This document shows positions 18,883 through 27,804 of a stretch of DNA of 64,000 nucleotides, in pieces. The position numbers and the translations under genes were made by a program. How positions within the stretch are numbered: the stretch's first letter is position 1; every line of letters begins with the position of its first letter. The DNA is from an uncultured Aquimarina sp. (GTDB taxonomy: Bacteria; Bacteroidota; Bacteroidia; Flavobacteriales; Flavobacteriaceae). Location of the stretch: positions 62,001-126,000 of the forward strand of contig CANMLS010000004.1 in assembly GCA_947498785.1 (NCBI GenBank), in the 5' to 3' direction. The notes beneath the pieces were generated by a model that saw only the letters and a program-made list of their open reading frames with translations, did not search any database and was not told where the DNA came from.

Positions 18883-19878
18883 TTAGGAATTATAGGCCCA
18901 TTTAAGATAAATAGAACCCCAGGTAAAGCCTCCACCGAATGAAGCAAATACTATATTGTCTCCTTTTTTGAGTTGTTTTTCATAATCATGTAATAATAAT
19001 GGTAATGTTGCTGAGGTAGTATTACCGTATCGTTGAATATTCATAAGTACTTTACTCTGATCCAGTTCCATTCTTTTGGCGGTAGCATCAATGATACGTT
19101 TATTAGCTTGATGAGCAATAAGCCAATTTACATCCTCCCCAGTAAGGTTATTACGTTCCAAAATTTTTGTACTGGCATCTGCCATATTAGAAACAGCATA
19201 TTTAAATACTGTTTTGCCATCTTGTTGCACAAAATGTTGTCTTTTGGCAATAGTTTCTTCGGTTGGAGGAAGGATAGATCCTCCTGCATCAATTTTAAGA
19301 AACTCTCTTCCTATACCATCAGAACGCAGATATTCATCTTGTAACCCTAAACCTTCATGATTAGGTTCAAAAAGAGCTGCTCCTCCACCATCACCAAAAA
19401 TAATACATGTAGTACGATCAGTATAGTCAATAATAGAAGACATTTTATCTGCTCCTATAAGTAGAATCTTTTTATATCTTCCTGATTCTATATAACTGGC
19501 AGCAGTAGACATTCCATATAAAAAACTGGAGCAAGCTGCTTGTAAGTCATAAGAAAATGCATTAACAGCTCCAATCTGAGAAGCTGTATATGCTGCTGTA
19601 GCAGCAACAGGGAGATCAGGCGTAGCAGTAGCAAAAATCACCATATCGATTGTTGCAGGATCTAGATTTTTTTTAGCAATCAGATCTTCAGCCGCTTTAA
19701 TGCCTAAGAAAGAACTTCCTTTGTTCTTGTCTTTTAGTATTCTTCGTTCTTTAATACCTGTACGACTGGTAATCCATTCGTCGTTAGTTTCGACCATTGT
19801 TGCTAATATATCATTAGTTAACACATAGTCTGGCACATATGCGCCTACAGCTGTGATAGCGGCTGTGATTTTACTCAT
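18883..19878 (-). CDS. fabH: Beta-ketoacyl-ACP synthase III
   Basis: Condenses acetyl-CoA with malonyl-ACP to start fatty-acid synthesis. The catalytic triad is visible: Cys116 in LQAACSSFLYG, His in LIAHQANKRI and Asn in QRYGNTTSATLPL. The N-terminal NDEWITSRTGIKERR is also diagnostic. Length of 331 aa is normal. It lies upstream of accB with a 27-nt gap and downstream of rpmF, from which a hairpin separates it. Confidence 0.97.
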   Translation of the reverse strand: MSKITAAITAVGAYVPDYVLTNDILATMVETNDEWITSRTGIKERRILKDKNKGSSFLGIKAAEDLIAKKNLDPATIDMVIFATATPDLPVAATAAYTASQIGAVNAFSYDLQAACSSFLYGMSTAASYIESGRYKKILLIGADKMSSIIDYTDRTTCIIFGDGGGAALFEPNHEGLGLQDEYLRSDGIGREFLKIDAGGSILPPTEETIAKRQHFVQQDGKTVFKYAVSNMADASTKILERNNLTGEDVNWLIAHQANKRIIDATAKRMELDQSKVLMNIQRYGNTTSATLPLLLHDYEKQLKKGDNIVFASFGGGFTWGSIYLKWAYNS

Positions 19879-20005
19879 ATCTTAGTTTTAGTTTCACGAA
19901 CTACAGCACAAAAATGCCCAAAAAGTCGTTGAAATTACTAAATTATACACAAATATGGCGCAAAATAATTGGATTTTGACACATATTCAACTAAAAACAA
20001 AAAAA

Positions 20006-20023
20006 CTCTCACATTTGTGAGAG
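20006..20023 (-). terminator. Terminator between rpmF and fabH
   Basis: A 7-bp stem (CTCTCAC / GTGAGAG) with a four-base loop, followed on the minus strand by a long T-run. It could attenuate read-through from rpmF into fabH-accB-accC. Confidence 0.8.
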
Positions 20024-20049
20024 CTATCTTTAAAATTTTAACAGTATTG

Positions 20050-20247
20050 TTATGCTACTTCTTCTTCAGTATTATCAATAACAATCTGACCACGGTAATA
20101 TAATTTACCTTCATGCCAGTGTGCTCTGTGATATAGGTGTGCTTCTCCTGTAGTAGGATCAGTAGCTATTTGAGGAACAGTAGCTTTATAATGCGTTCTT
20201 CTTTTATCTCTTCTGGTTTTCGATATTTTTCTCTTAGGATGTGCCAT
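20050..20247 (-). CDS. rpmF: 50S ribosomal protein L32
   Basis: A 65-residue basic protein with the L32 N-terminus [21 protein letters not shown]. The [17 protein letters not shown] segment replaces the zinc-binding cysteines of other lineages, as is usual for the Bacteroidetes cysteine-free form. It lies 10 nt after the DUF177 gene, the conserved yceD-rpmF pairing. Confidence 0.97.
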   Translation of the reverse strand: MAHPKRKISKTRRDKRRTHYKATVPQIATDPTTGEAHLYHRAHWHEGKLYYRGQIVIDNTEEEVA

Positions 20248-20257
20248 TGCTTAGCTA

Positions 20258-20797
20258 TTATTTATCGTTTAATAAGTTTTTTAATTTATCCCAACGAGGA
20301 TCTGTTTCCTCATCGTTATCTACTATTGTTTTTTCTTTTGGACTTAATTCTTCTAGTCTGTCAAGTATATCAGATTTTAATGTACCGTTTTCTACACCGG
20401 GATGAACTCTTTTAGGAGGCATTGCCAAAACAATGAGTTCATAAATATATTGTTGAACATTTATTTCATATTCTCCATGTGGTAGAATAAGAATATCTTC
20501 ATTTTCATCATTATATTCTGAACCAAATTTGACTACCAAAAATAGCTCATTTTGAATAGGTAAATCAAAAGGTTCGTTGGTGAGATCACAATTTACATTA
20601 ACAGTTCCTGAAGCTTTAAATCGAAGTTCAAACATAGTTGTCTTCTTATTAAACTCCAGATTAACTTTTAATGCAGCTGCATTAAAGTCATCATACTCAA
20701 AATGTTCAAAGAACGTATTTTCAATTTGATACTCAAACTGGTGTAATCCTTGCTTCAGCCCAACGAAAGGAATAGTATACTCTTTAAGTTGTTTCAT
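20258..20797 (-). CDS. DUF177/YceD-family protein
   Basis: A 179-residue YceD-like protein. The family is linked to 23S rRNA accumulation and is encoded next to rpmF in many bacteria. The core FKASGTVNVNCDLTNEPFDLPI is the family's conserved segment; the usual CxRC cysteine motif is reduced to one cysteine here. Acidic segments EDILILPHGEYEINVQQYIYE and the C-terminal ETDPRWDKLKNLL are typical. It is the first gene of the rpmF-fabH-accB-accC group, with a -7 promoter element just upstream. Confidence 0.93.
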   Translation of the reverse strand: MKQLKEYTIPFVGLKQGLHQFEYQIENTFFEHFEYDDFNAAALKVNLEFNKKTTMFELRFKASGTVNVNCDLTNEPFDLPIQNELFLVVKFGSEYNDENEDILILPHGEYEINVQQYIYELIVLAMPPKRVHPGVENGTLKSDILDRLEELSPKEKTIVDNDEETDPRWDKLKNLLNDK

Positions 20798-20842
20798 TTC
20801 ATCATCAGTTTCAGACGCCTATCGATTCGATAAAGGCGGGTG

Positions 20843-20850
20843 CAAAGATA
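20843..20850 (-). promoter_or_regulatory. -7 promoter box TATCTTTG for DUF177-rpmF
   Basis: The minus strand carries TATCTTTG, a perfect match to the Bacteroidetes TAnnTTTG box, about 46 nt upstream of the DUF177 start codon. I could not identify a convincing -33 element. Confidence 0.6.
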
Positions 20851-20964
20851 ATAAAAATTCGTTATGAAAGTATTTTTGTAAACAAAATTATATCAGATTG
20901 TTAGAGATTAATCTTGTTTTAGGTTTTATGGAGTAAGTTTTGGATTTTTTTTAATCTGTAGTTT

Positions 20965-22032
20965 CTAATCTCTCCCAGCTTTGTTTTGTGGTTTACGAGG
21001 TTGCTTTTTTAGCGGGTTTTTGGTCAACTCATTATATTCATTTCTGTTTTTGAAAATCTTGAGTGCAGCAAATACAGCCTCTTTAAAAGAACTGTTGTCT
21101 GCTTGGTTTTTTCCAGCAATTTCAAAAGCAGTACCATGATCTGGAGAAGTACGCACTTTATGCAATCCGGCAGTATAGTTTACCCCTTTACCAAAAGAGA
21201 GTGTTTTAAAGGGGATCAAGCCTTGATCATGGTATGAAGCAACCACTGCATCAAAAGCTTTGTAATTATTTGATCCAAAAAAGCTATCCGCTGCATAAGG
21301 ACCGTATACTAATTTACCAGATTCATTGATTTTTTGAATGGTTGGTTTTAAAACTTCTTCATCTTCTTTACCAATGACACCATTATCTCCGCTATGTGGA
21401 TTAATACCCAATACAGCGATCTTTGGTTTTGAAATGCCAAAATCCTGTCGTAGTGTTTTATGAATTGTACTTATTTTTTGTTCAATGAGTTTTGGGGTTA
21501 TGGTCTCGGCAATATCTTTTACAGCAACATGATCTGTTAGCAAACCTACTTTTAGGTCATCGGTGATCATAAACATAAGGCTATTACCTTCTAATTCCTG
21601 ATCCAAATAATCAGTATGTCCTGGAAATTTAAATTCTTCTGATTGGATACTATGTTTATTAATTGGTGCTGTTACCAATATATCAATATCATCATTTTTT
21701 AATGCTTTAGTGGCAGCTACAAGTGATTTGATCGCATAACTTCCTACTTTTTCGTCTTCCTGTCCAAAATTAATACTTACTGCTTCTTTCCAAACATTCA
21801 ATACATTTATCTTTCCGTCAAGGATCTGAGAGGTTTTATCGATACCATGCAAATTGGTGTTACTTTTATAGTGTTTCTTAAGAAAAGAAAGAATTTTTAC
21901 AGAGGCAAAAATTACTGGAGTACAGAAATCTAGCATTCGTGAATCTTCAAAAGTTTTGAGAACCACTTCGCTTCCTATACCGTTAAGATCACCTATAGAA
22001 ATCCCTAATCTTATTTTTTCTTCTTTCTTCAT
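20965..22032 (-). CDS. pdxA: 4-hydroxythreonine-4-phosphate dehydrogenase
   Basis: An NAD-dependent, metal-requiring enzyme of the DXP-dependent pyridoxal 5'-phosphate pathway. GISIGDLNGIGSEV at the N-terminus, APINKHSIQSEEFKFPGHTDYL in the middle, GINPHSGDNG and SYHDQGLIPFK (metal-binding histidine and aspartate) are diagnostic, as is RTSPDHGTAFEIAGK near the end. An open frame reaches back to an ATG at 22074, but the ATG at 22032 (MKKEEKIRLGISIG) matches family N-termini, giving 355 aa. It is transcribed divergently from ribE. Confidence 0.95.
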   Translation of the reverse strand: MKKEEKIRLGISIGDLNGIGSEVVLKTFEDSRMLDFCTPVIFASVKILSFLKKHYKSNTNLHGIDKTSQILDGKINVLNVWKEAVSINFGQEDEKVGSYAIKSLVAATKALKNDDIDILVTAPINKHSIQSEEFKFPGHTDYLDQELEGNSLMFMITDDLKVGLLTDHVAVKDIAETITPKLIEQKISTIHKTLRQDFGISKPKIAVLGINPHSGDNGVIGKEDEEVLKPTIQKINESGKLVYGPYAADSFFGSNNYKAFDAVVASYHDQGLIPFKTLSFGKGVNYTAGLHKVRTSPDHGTAFEIAGKNQADNSSFKEAVFAALKIFKNRNEYNELTKNPLKKQPRKPQNKAGRD

Positions 22033-22118
22033 TATATAAACTACTTTATCAGTATTTTTGAGTCTTAAAATCAAAACTCAAACTTCAAGCCACAAATTTA
22101 ACTAAATAATTCGCATTT

Positions 22119-22709
22119 ATGTTTACAGGAATCATCGAAGAATTAGGAACGATTACTTCTTTACAAACAGATAAAGAAAATTTGGATATTACTGTGCGGG
22201 CAAATTTTACATCAGAGCTTAAAATTGATCAAAGTGTATCACATAATGGAGTTTGTTTAACGGTGGTATCTATTAAAGAAGATACATATACTGTTACTGC
22301 AATCAAAGAAACATTAGATAAAACTAATCTAGATAGTCTTATCCAAGGAGCTGTTGTAAACTTGGAACGTGGAATGAAGCTTGGAGCCCGGTTAGATGGT
22401 CATATAGTACAAGGGCATGTAGATCAAACTGCGATTTGCAATGCTATTGAAGAAGCAGATGGAAGCTGGTATTTTACTTTTACTTACGATGCTGATTTAA
22501 AAAATATTACTATAGAAAAAGGTTCTGTTACTGTTAATGGAGTAAGTCTAACTGTGGTGAATTCTAAAAAAAATGAATTTAGTGTAGCTATTATCCCATT
22601 TACGTATGAACACACCAATTTTAATACCTTCAAAGTTGGAACTGTAGTTAATTTGGAGTTTGACGTTATTGGAAAATATGTAAAAAGAATTACAGAATTA
22701 AGGGCTTAG
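22119..22709 (+). CDS. ribE: Riboflavin synthase alpha chain
   Basis: Dismutates two 6,7-dimethyl-8-ribityllumazine molecules to riboflavin. It has two tandem lumazine-binding domains: MFTGIIEELG...VSHNGVCLTV (1-95) and MKLGARLDGHIVQGHVD...TVNGVSLTVV (96-196). Length of 196 aa is standard. It stands alone, divergent from pdxA; no FMN riboswitch is evident in the 86-bp gap. Confidence 0.96.
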   Translation: MFTGIIEELGTITSLQTDKENLDITVRANFTSELKIDQSVSHNGVCLTVVSIKEDTYTVTAIKETLDKTNLDSLIQGAVVNLERGMKLGARLDGHIVQGHVDQTAICNAIEEADGSWYFTFTYDADLKNITIEKGSVTVNGVSLTVVNSKKNEFSVAIIPFTYEHTNFNTFKVGTVVNLEFDVIGKYVKRITELRA

Positions 22710-22751
22710 TGATGTTGGTTAAATATATGGTTTCAGACCAATAAATAAGGT

Positions 22752-23378
22752 CTATTGCTTTTCGTATTTTGCATAGAACCATAGTTTGGGTGATTTTTTA
22801 GGGTCGTCGTTTTGGTAATACCCCCATCCTATAATTTCATAAAATTGGGAAGAGACGATTTCTTTAAAATACTCAATTTTTTGAGGAGTTTTTTCATTGC
22901 GTTCCCAAATTATAGTACTATCACCTTCTGTATTTCCAGTGTGTATTACAGTCTCGTCTGGTTTTCTTACAATGCACCACATCTGTCCATTCTGAATTTT
23001 GTTTACCCCCTTACTTATTATTTTTTGCCCAGAACCTGGATAAAAATCGGTAATAGTTACTTTTTGAAAATAAGGAGTTTCTGAGGTGTATATTTGCTCT
23101 ACCTGTATGCTATTAATTTGTTTAAGCTGTCTTTCTTGTATACTAGACAAAGAAATGTGTTTCAACTCTATGTGTTCTTTGGGGACAGGGTTTTGATCCT
23201 CAAAGATTAAGAAATCTCCCTTCCAATGACCATCTAATATGCTAAAAACGTTGGTGTAGCTTTGATCTTTTTTGGTAATTTTTGGAATATCTCGAATGTT
23301 ATCAATAGCAATACCATTTTGACAACTACTACTAATCCAAAATAATAATATGATATAGATAAGGTATGCTTGTTTCAT
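22752..23378 (-). CDS. Hypothetical lipoprotein
   Basis: A 208-residue protein with a type II signal peptide (hydrophobic segment 5-18, lipobox-like SSSC, Cys19). The mature part opens after a linker with DGHWKGDFLIFEDQ and contains several beta-prone stretches ending IIGWGYYQNDDPKKSPKLWF, which could be a lipocalin-like barrel. I do not recognise a named family. It is convergent with ribE and a single gene in its neighbourhood. Confidence 0.75.
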   Translation of the reverse strand: MKQAYLIYIILLFWISSSCQNGIAIDNIRDIPKITKKDQSYTNVFSILDGHWKGDFLIFEDQNPVPKEHIELKHISLSSIQERQLKQINSIQVEQIYTSETPYFQKVTITDFYPGSGQKIISKGVNKIQNGQMWCIVRKPDETVIHTGNTEGDSTIIWERNEKTPQKIEYFKEIVSSQFYEIIGWGYYQNDDPKKSPKLWFYAKYEKQ

Positions 23379-23454
23379 GTAGTAATAAAAAGGTACAATA
23401 CTTATACTAAAATAGAAACAGAATATGGTGTAGTATAGAGAAGTAGAATTGTAA

Positions 23455-23676
23455 TTATACCAATTCTACTTCATTAAACTTAAAAAGTGAAACTCTGTTT
23501 CTTTCAATTTTCAAAAGTACTCCTCCCAGATCGCTTAGTGTAGAGCAGGATTCGAAATCCAATATTTTACCAAAATACTGACTTTTTGCATCTATTACTT
23601 TATACCGCATAATTCTTGATTTGATTAGTTTTCCCAATTTTTCATTATAGTAGTTCTTTCCCAAAAAGCATACCAT
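23455..23676 (-). CDS. Small hypothetical protein
   Basis: An open frame of 73 codons with composition like a real small protein (IMRYKVIDAKSQYFGKILDFES, GGVLLKIERNRVSLFKFNEV). A start at Met22 (MRYKVID) would give 52 aa and is plausible. No family is recognised; nothing around it suggests a role. Confidence 0.5.
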   Translation of the reverse strand: MVCFLGKNYYNEKLGKLIKSRIMRYKVIDAKSQYFGKILDFESCSTLSDLGGVLLKIERNRVSLFKFNEVELV

Positions 23677-23761
23677 AGTGCATCAAATTCTAAAGTAAAT
23701 GTAATAGTCAACCTTTGTTTTTAAAAATAAACTTATCAGGTTTTATTAACAATATTTCTTT

Positions 23762-24178
23762 TCAAATTAGGTTTTGAATGAAACTTAGTACAAAAATAAG
23801 TGTCCACAGAAAAGTTCTTAACAAATTGATTTTTATAAGATTACGAAATGTAAAAGGAGTGTACAGGCTCTTGTTTATTTTTTTGTGAATAGGGGCAATA
23901 AAAAAGAAGGTGATCATCCATATACTATATATAGATAAACAAATAATAATATTAAATATCGAAGTGTTCTTTAGGATCTCGACAATGCTAATTATTAATT
24001 GACCTATCATTAAAGGGGCTACTATTATCGTAATTCTTGACATATATTTTTTATGCCACAATATTAGTTTCTTATGTCCATAATAAGGAAAAGCCGAATA
24101 GATAACGAATTGAACTAACCATACCAAAATAACTAATCCAAAATCTAATAGTAGTCGTACTACTTCGAAAATACTCAT
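23762..24178 (-). CDS. Four-helix membrane protein, uncharacterised
   Basis: A 138-residue integral membrane protein with hydrophobic segments at about 8-28, 48-68, 74-95 and 120-137. The loop between helices 1 and 2 has FPYYGHKKLILWHKKYM, and the third loop has APIHKKINKSLYTPFTFRNLIKIN, a pattern I associate with small DUF1772-like membrane proteins. No functional motif can be named. Confidence 0.7.
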   Translation of the reverse strand: MSIFEVVRLLLDFGLVILVWLVQFVIYSAFPYYGHKKLILWHKKYMSRITIIVAPLMIGQLIISIVEILKNTSIFNIIICLSIYSIWMITFFFIAPIHKKINKSLYTPFTFRNLIKINLLRTFLWTLIFVLSFIQNLI

Positions 24179-24376
24179 GTCAAATTAATACAAGTTTGTT
24201 TTAAAATTAAGTGATATTCACTTTTATAAATAACCTGTTCTTTTCTTGTTATAATGGGGAGAGATAAAAAGAACGGTGGTAAGATAAGGGTTTTTTGTCA
24301 TAGCCTTTGTTTTTATAGCATTTATAAAGACGTATTTTGACCTTGTGATTTCAAAAAAAAAATTAAAACTGACACG

Positions 24377-24422
24377 TTGGAATTATTCCATATTTTGTAT
24401 ATTTGCATTGGAATTATTCCAA
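24377..24422. promoter_or_regulatory. Two tandem copies of a 14-15 bp palindrome
   Basis: The palindrome TTGGAATTATTCCAA occurs at 24408-24422, and the same sequence lacking the last base at 24377-24390. The two start 31 bp apart, about three helical turns. Between them lie TATTTTG and TATATTTG, candidates for the -7 box. This is the arrangement expected for a dimeric regulator binding across a promoter, controlling the downstream hypothetical gene and perhaps more. Confidence 0.6.
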
Positions 24423-24486
24423 CAATATTAATTTCAAATTTTCACAGGTTTTTACATTTTGTAAAAATATAGATAACCCAAATCGT

Positions 24487-24870
24487 ATGGCTGTGATAAT
24501 ACAGTTACCTAATGCAAATGATTCTTATATTATGAGTGGTATGAACTATGAGATACAAAATCGAAAATTACAATCGTATAAACATACTTTTGATTATAAT
24601 TTCTGTAAAAGAAAGTATAATGAGTATGCCCGTATGAAATTGGATCAATTTCGGGAATGCTTGAAAGATTCTCAAAAGTTAGGAGAAATAGGTCATTTAT
24701 GCTCCTTTATTTATTGGGTTAAAAATAAAGAAAAGCATGAGTATAGAGATGCTTTGGGGGATTATGGATTGATTCATTTACTTTTTCATTGTCTTGAGAA
24801 CGAATACCATGCAGAGATACATGCAGAGTATATACATATGTTATTTAAGGAAGATATTAAGTTAGTGTAG
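24487..24870 (+). CDS. Hypothetical protein upstream of the secretion locus
   Basis: A soluble protein of 127 residues if translation starts at the ATG at 24487 (MAVIIQLPNAND). A TTG 84 nt upstream also opens the frame, but it lies inside the promoter and palindrome region. The sequence is rich in Tyr, His and Cys (YDYNFCKRKYNEYARMKLDQ, IHLLFHCLENEYHAEIHAEYIH); the histidine-rich end could bind metal. I do not recognise a family. It is the last gene before tssB, on the same strand, separated by 560 bp. Confidence 0.6.
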   Translation: MAVIIQLPNANDSYIMSGMNYEIQNRKLQSYKHTFDYNFCKRKYNEYARMKLDQFRECLKDSQKLGEIGHLCSFIYWVKNKEKHEYRDALGDYGLIHLLFHCLENEYHAEIHAEYIHMLFKEDIKLV

Positions 24871-25432
24871 TGCTTACTTAAATTGTTATATAAAAGGAGT
24901 CAGCTAATTTATAGTCTATTTTGAAAAAAAGAGATCCTATATTGTTATTTATAGAAATAAGGATAGTGATTGATATGATTTTGTTTTTTTTTAACCAAGA
25001 ATTAACGATTTTTTTAAATTATTTATAAAAAAGGAGATTCTTTTTTTCTGTTATTTGTGTTTGTACATAAAAATAATGAGTTGACAAATTTACCAAATAG
25101 CGAAACAATCTATTGTAACTAGATAGAAATTGTAGGATGATTTGATAGTATCCTGTATAAAAGGGGGGGTTTTTCCCCTATGTTTTACTCGTTTTAAAAT
25201 TGGTATGGAGTTTTTTAGCAGTACGTAAGTGATTGTTTTTCAGGATTTAACGGTTTTTTGTTGTTTTTTGTATATATGAGATAATGAGTTGATAGTATTT
25301 TGATTAACTTAGTCGTCTATTAATTTTTTTAATACGTGATTTATAGATATAAATTCTCAGGGAGAAGGTTATTTTTTTAATCACATAACAGAATTTTGTA
25401 AATAAATAATTAAACCTTAAAACCTTTTTAAC
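24871..25432 (+). other. AT-rich leader region upstream of tssB
   Basis: About 560 bp with no gene. It must hold the promoter and leader of the sheath genes. Visible elements are a G7 run paired with a C4 tract (25162-25179, stem AGGGG / CCCCT) and several long T-tracts. I cannot place a convincing TAnnTTTG promoter. Confidence 0.45.
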
Positions 25433-25891
25433 ATGTCGATGTATAATTATGGAATAGGAGGAAATGAAGTAAAAGTTGATGCTAGCGAAGCTATCGCAGA
25501 TATTCCTTCTAATAAAACTTTATTAGTTCAAAAATTAACTCATGAAGCACCTGTAAGCCCAGAAGCGGTTTACGGCCTTAAAACTGTAGAAGAAGTCTTT
25601 GAAAAGTTTGCTCCAAAACTAAATCTTGAATTTCAGGACGAAAATGGAACAGATATAAAAGAAACCATGAACTTTAAAAATTTAGGAGATTTTGGGGCTA
25701 AATCTATAAAAGAAAATAGCCAGTTCTTAAGTAAGCTTAATATAGAAAAAGAACAAAATACCAAAATTACCCGTCAATTAGCCTCCAATAGAGGATTAAA
25801 GAAAGCCTTAGAAAATCCAGAAACAAGAGCTGCTATTATTGGTCTGTTAGAAGAATCTTTAAAAGAGATCGAAACGGCAAGTACTAAATAG
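25433..25891 (+). CDS. tssB: T6SS sheath small subunit TssB
   Basis: A 152-residue protein of the TssB/VipA type. It polymerises with TssC into the contractile cytoplasmic sheath. VDASEAIADIPSNKTLLVQKL, EAVYGLKTVEEVFEKFAP and DIKETMNFKNLGDFGAKSI follow the family pattern (the ENSQFLSKLN segment leads into the LxRQLxxNRxLKKAL helix). Unlike proteobacterial TssB it lacks the RxRVnI start; the length and divergence fit the Bacteroidetes subtype iii form. Start at MSMYNYGIGG. It is followed by tssC after 32 nt. Confidence 0.92.
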   Translation: MSMYNYGIGGNEVKVDASEAIADIPSNKTLLVQKLTHEAPVSPEAVYGLKTVEEVFEKFAPKLNLEFQDENGTDIKETMNFKNLGDFGAKSIKENSQFLSKLNIEKEQNTKITRQLASNRGLKKALENPETRAAIIGLLEESLKEIETASTK

Positions 25892-25923
25892 TTCAGTATC
25901 CAATTTTAATTTAACAAAAAATT

Positions 25924-27285
25924 ATGGCAGTAAAAACACAAGAAAAAAAGGCGGCTTCTATTCAAGAACAAACTACTCAAAAATCAAGTTCTTCAATTGA
26001 TGCTTTAGCAGAGTATGGAGGTTTCTCTTTTTTAGAGAATATTATAGATGGTTTTTCAAACCTAAATCCAAAAAGAAAAGCTAGGAGAAGTATCTTTCTT
26101 AATGATGAGCAATGGGAAACAGAACGAAAAAATCTTTCTAGTAGACTCAATGTATGGCTTGATTTATTAAAGGATGGTAAGGATATCGAAGGAATGCTAG
26201 ATATAGCAAAAGATAACGCCACTAAAGCAGATAAGACATTAAATGTTAATTTAAAAAGTGCATTAAAAGCTACTGAAGAGTTAGAAAGATCATACCGATC
26301 TGTTGCATTTTTTTATAAGAATACAGAGTCTGATAAAGTAAAGAATGTTACTATTTTAAATGCAGATTTAGATCAAGTAAAAGACTTAGATAATTCTTTG
26401 TTTATTGATTATGTGTCTAATGAATTAAAACAAAATTTTGATCGACTTGATCTTAGAGAGAATTATGGAATATTAAGTATACCAGGATATTTAGGATCAA
26501 ATGCAGTTCTGGATAAATGGTCCAAAATTGCTTATGATAATAAAGCTGTTCTTGTTACTGATTTTCAGGATTTAGAATCTCCAGATGATGTAGTTGATAT
26601 TTTCTTTAATGCGAACCATACAGGAGGAGATGTTTTTAAATCAAATACTGTAATGACTTGTAACTGGTTGTTAGGTAGAAAGAAAGATGATGTAGTAGGA
26701 GAAGAGGAAAATCTATATGTACCACCATCGACTGCATTAGCGGGTAAAATATACAGCACATTAATGTCACAAGTTGTTGCTGGTAAGAAATTTGGAGGAA
26801 TTAATGAAGTAGAGAGTGTTCGTTTTGATCTTAAAAAAGGCGAAATATCTGAGTTAGAAAAAATGGGATTAGTTCCTATGGTTAACGAATATAGTAAGGT
26901 AATGGCTTTTTCTGCTAAAACTTTGTTTAATGGAGATAACTTAGGATTACAAACTTATTCTGTAGTTAGAGTATTTGACCACATAACTAAAGTTCTTTTT
27001 GATTTCTTAAATAGAAGAGCTTTTGAAAACTGGACAACTCGTACTGAGGCAGATTTAAGAAGTCAGATCGTTAAGTTTTTAGATGGAATTCAAGGGCCTA
27101 CAAATTTAATCGAGCGATTTAAGGTCATGAAAATAGAACAAGATAAGAATCAGAAAGATCGTGTTTTATTAGATATACACATTACGCCATATTTTCCGGC
27201 TAAAAGTTTTGTGATCCAATTAGATGGTCACAAAGGTGATGGACCCGAAAATGCAGAGTGGCATAGTGAATATAAACAGCAATAA
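25924..27285 (+). CDS. tssC: T6SS sheath large subunit TssC
   Basis: The 453-residue sheath large subunit of subtype iii systems (the group earlier catalogued as DUF5458). An N-terminal basic/Gln-rich tail is followed by YGGFSFLENIIDGFSNLNP. The middle has LERSYRSVAFFYKNTE, equivalent to the W-x-GL-x-yLv region of canonical TssC, and ENYGILSIPGYLG. The C-terminal half has FDHITKVLFDFLNRRAFENW and DIHITPYFPAKSFVIQLDGHK, the latter being the conserved C-terminal strand. TssB and TssC are needed in hundreds of copies, and both lie ahead of a spacer that may limit downstream expression. Confidence 0.93.
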   Translation: MAVKTQEKKAASIQEQTTQKSSSSIDALAEYGGFSFLENIIDGFSNLNPKRKARRSIFLNDEQWETERKNLSSRLNVWLDLLKDGKDIEGMLDIAKDNATKADKTLNVNLKSALKATEELERSYRSVAFFYKNTESDKVKNVTILNADLDQVKDLDNSLFIDYVSNELKQNFDRLDLRENYGILSIPGYLGSNAVLDKWSKIAYDNKAVLVTDFQDLESPDDVVDIFFNANHTGGDVFKSNTVMTCNWLLGRKKDDVVGEEENLYVPPSTALAGKIYSTLMSQVVAGKKFGGINEVESVRFDLKKGEISELEKMGLVPMVNEYSKVMAFSAKTLFNGDNLGLQTYSVVRVFDHITKVLFDFLNRRAFENWTTRTEADLRSQIVKFLDGIQGPTNLIERFKVMKIEQDKNQKDRVLLDIHITPYFPAKSFVIQLDGHKGDGPENAEWHSEYKQQ

Positions 27286-27804
27286 TAAATAATAGCGTAT
27301 AATAAATCAATACTTTTTATAGAAGTTAATAGAGCTTCTAAGCTTTAAAAAAATGTTTAATGCCAGAATAACCTGGCATTGAGCATTTATGAATTCTAAC
27401 TTTTGGGAAAAGTAGTTGATATAAATTGATCTCTAAGTTTACTGTAAATATTTGAAGTTATTTTTATTAATACGTTTTCTTAAGTATGAAATGTTTTTAT
27501 AACAGATGTATATATGATAAAAGTAAAAACATGAGCATAGTTGTAAAATAATGTATTGAATTTTGTACATAATATGCGACTATGATTTTTATGTTTTTTG
27601 CTATTAAGACTACTACACATTAAATATACAATCTACATAAAAAGATAACTTTTGAAATTTTATTTTCTATTTAGTTTAAGATAACTTTTTTAGTTATGAG
27701 AAATCATGCACTATAATATTGGATAATCTTAAAGCTACTTAGTTCTCATATTTCTGTAAACCGTAATCAAGGAATAAATGAAATGTAGATAACCCGTATT
27801 TTAT
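27286..27804 (+). other. Spacer between tssC and tssE
   Basis: About 520 bp with no gene. It contains a perfect stem-loop at 27359-27380 and AT-rich DNA with stops in all frames. In related clusters an hcp gene is a plausible occupant of such a place, but I find no remnant of one here. A second promoter for tssE onward may lie in its 3' half. Confidence 0.5.
27359..27380 (+). terminator. Stem-loop after tssC
   Basis: Perfect 8-bp arms AATGCCAG / CTGGCATT with a six-base loop, 74 nt after the tssC stop codon. No strong T-run follows, so it may act as an mRNA-stabilising 3' structure or partial attenuator rather than a classical terminator. Confidence 0.5.

Noticed and set aside
22033..22118. 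FMN riboswitch before ribE
   Set aside because: The 86-bp gap is too short and lacks the conserved RFN element core.
24403..24486. TTG start at 24403 for the gene before the secretion locus
   Set aside because: It would place coding sequence over the palindrome and promoter boxes; the ATG at 24487 is more plausible.
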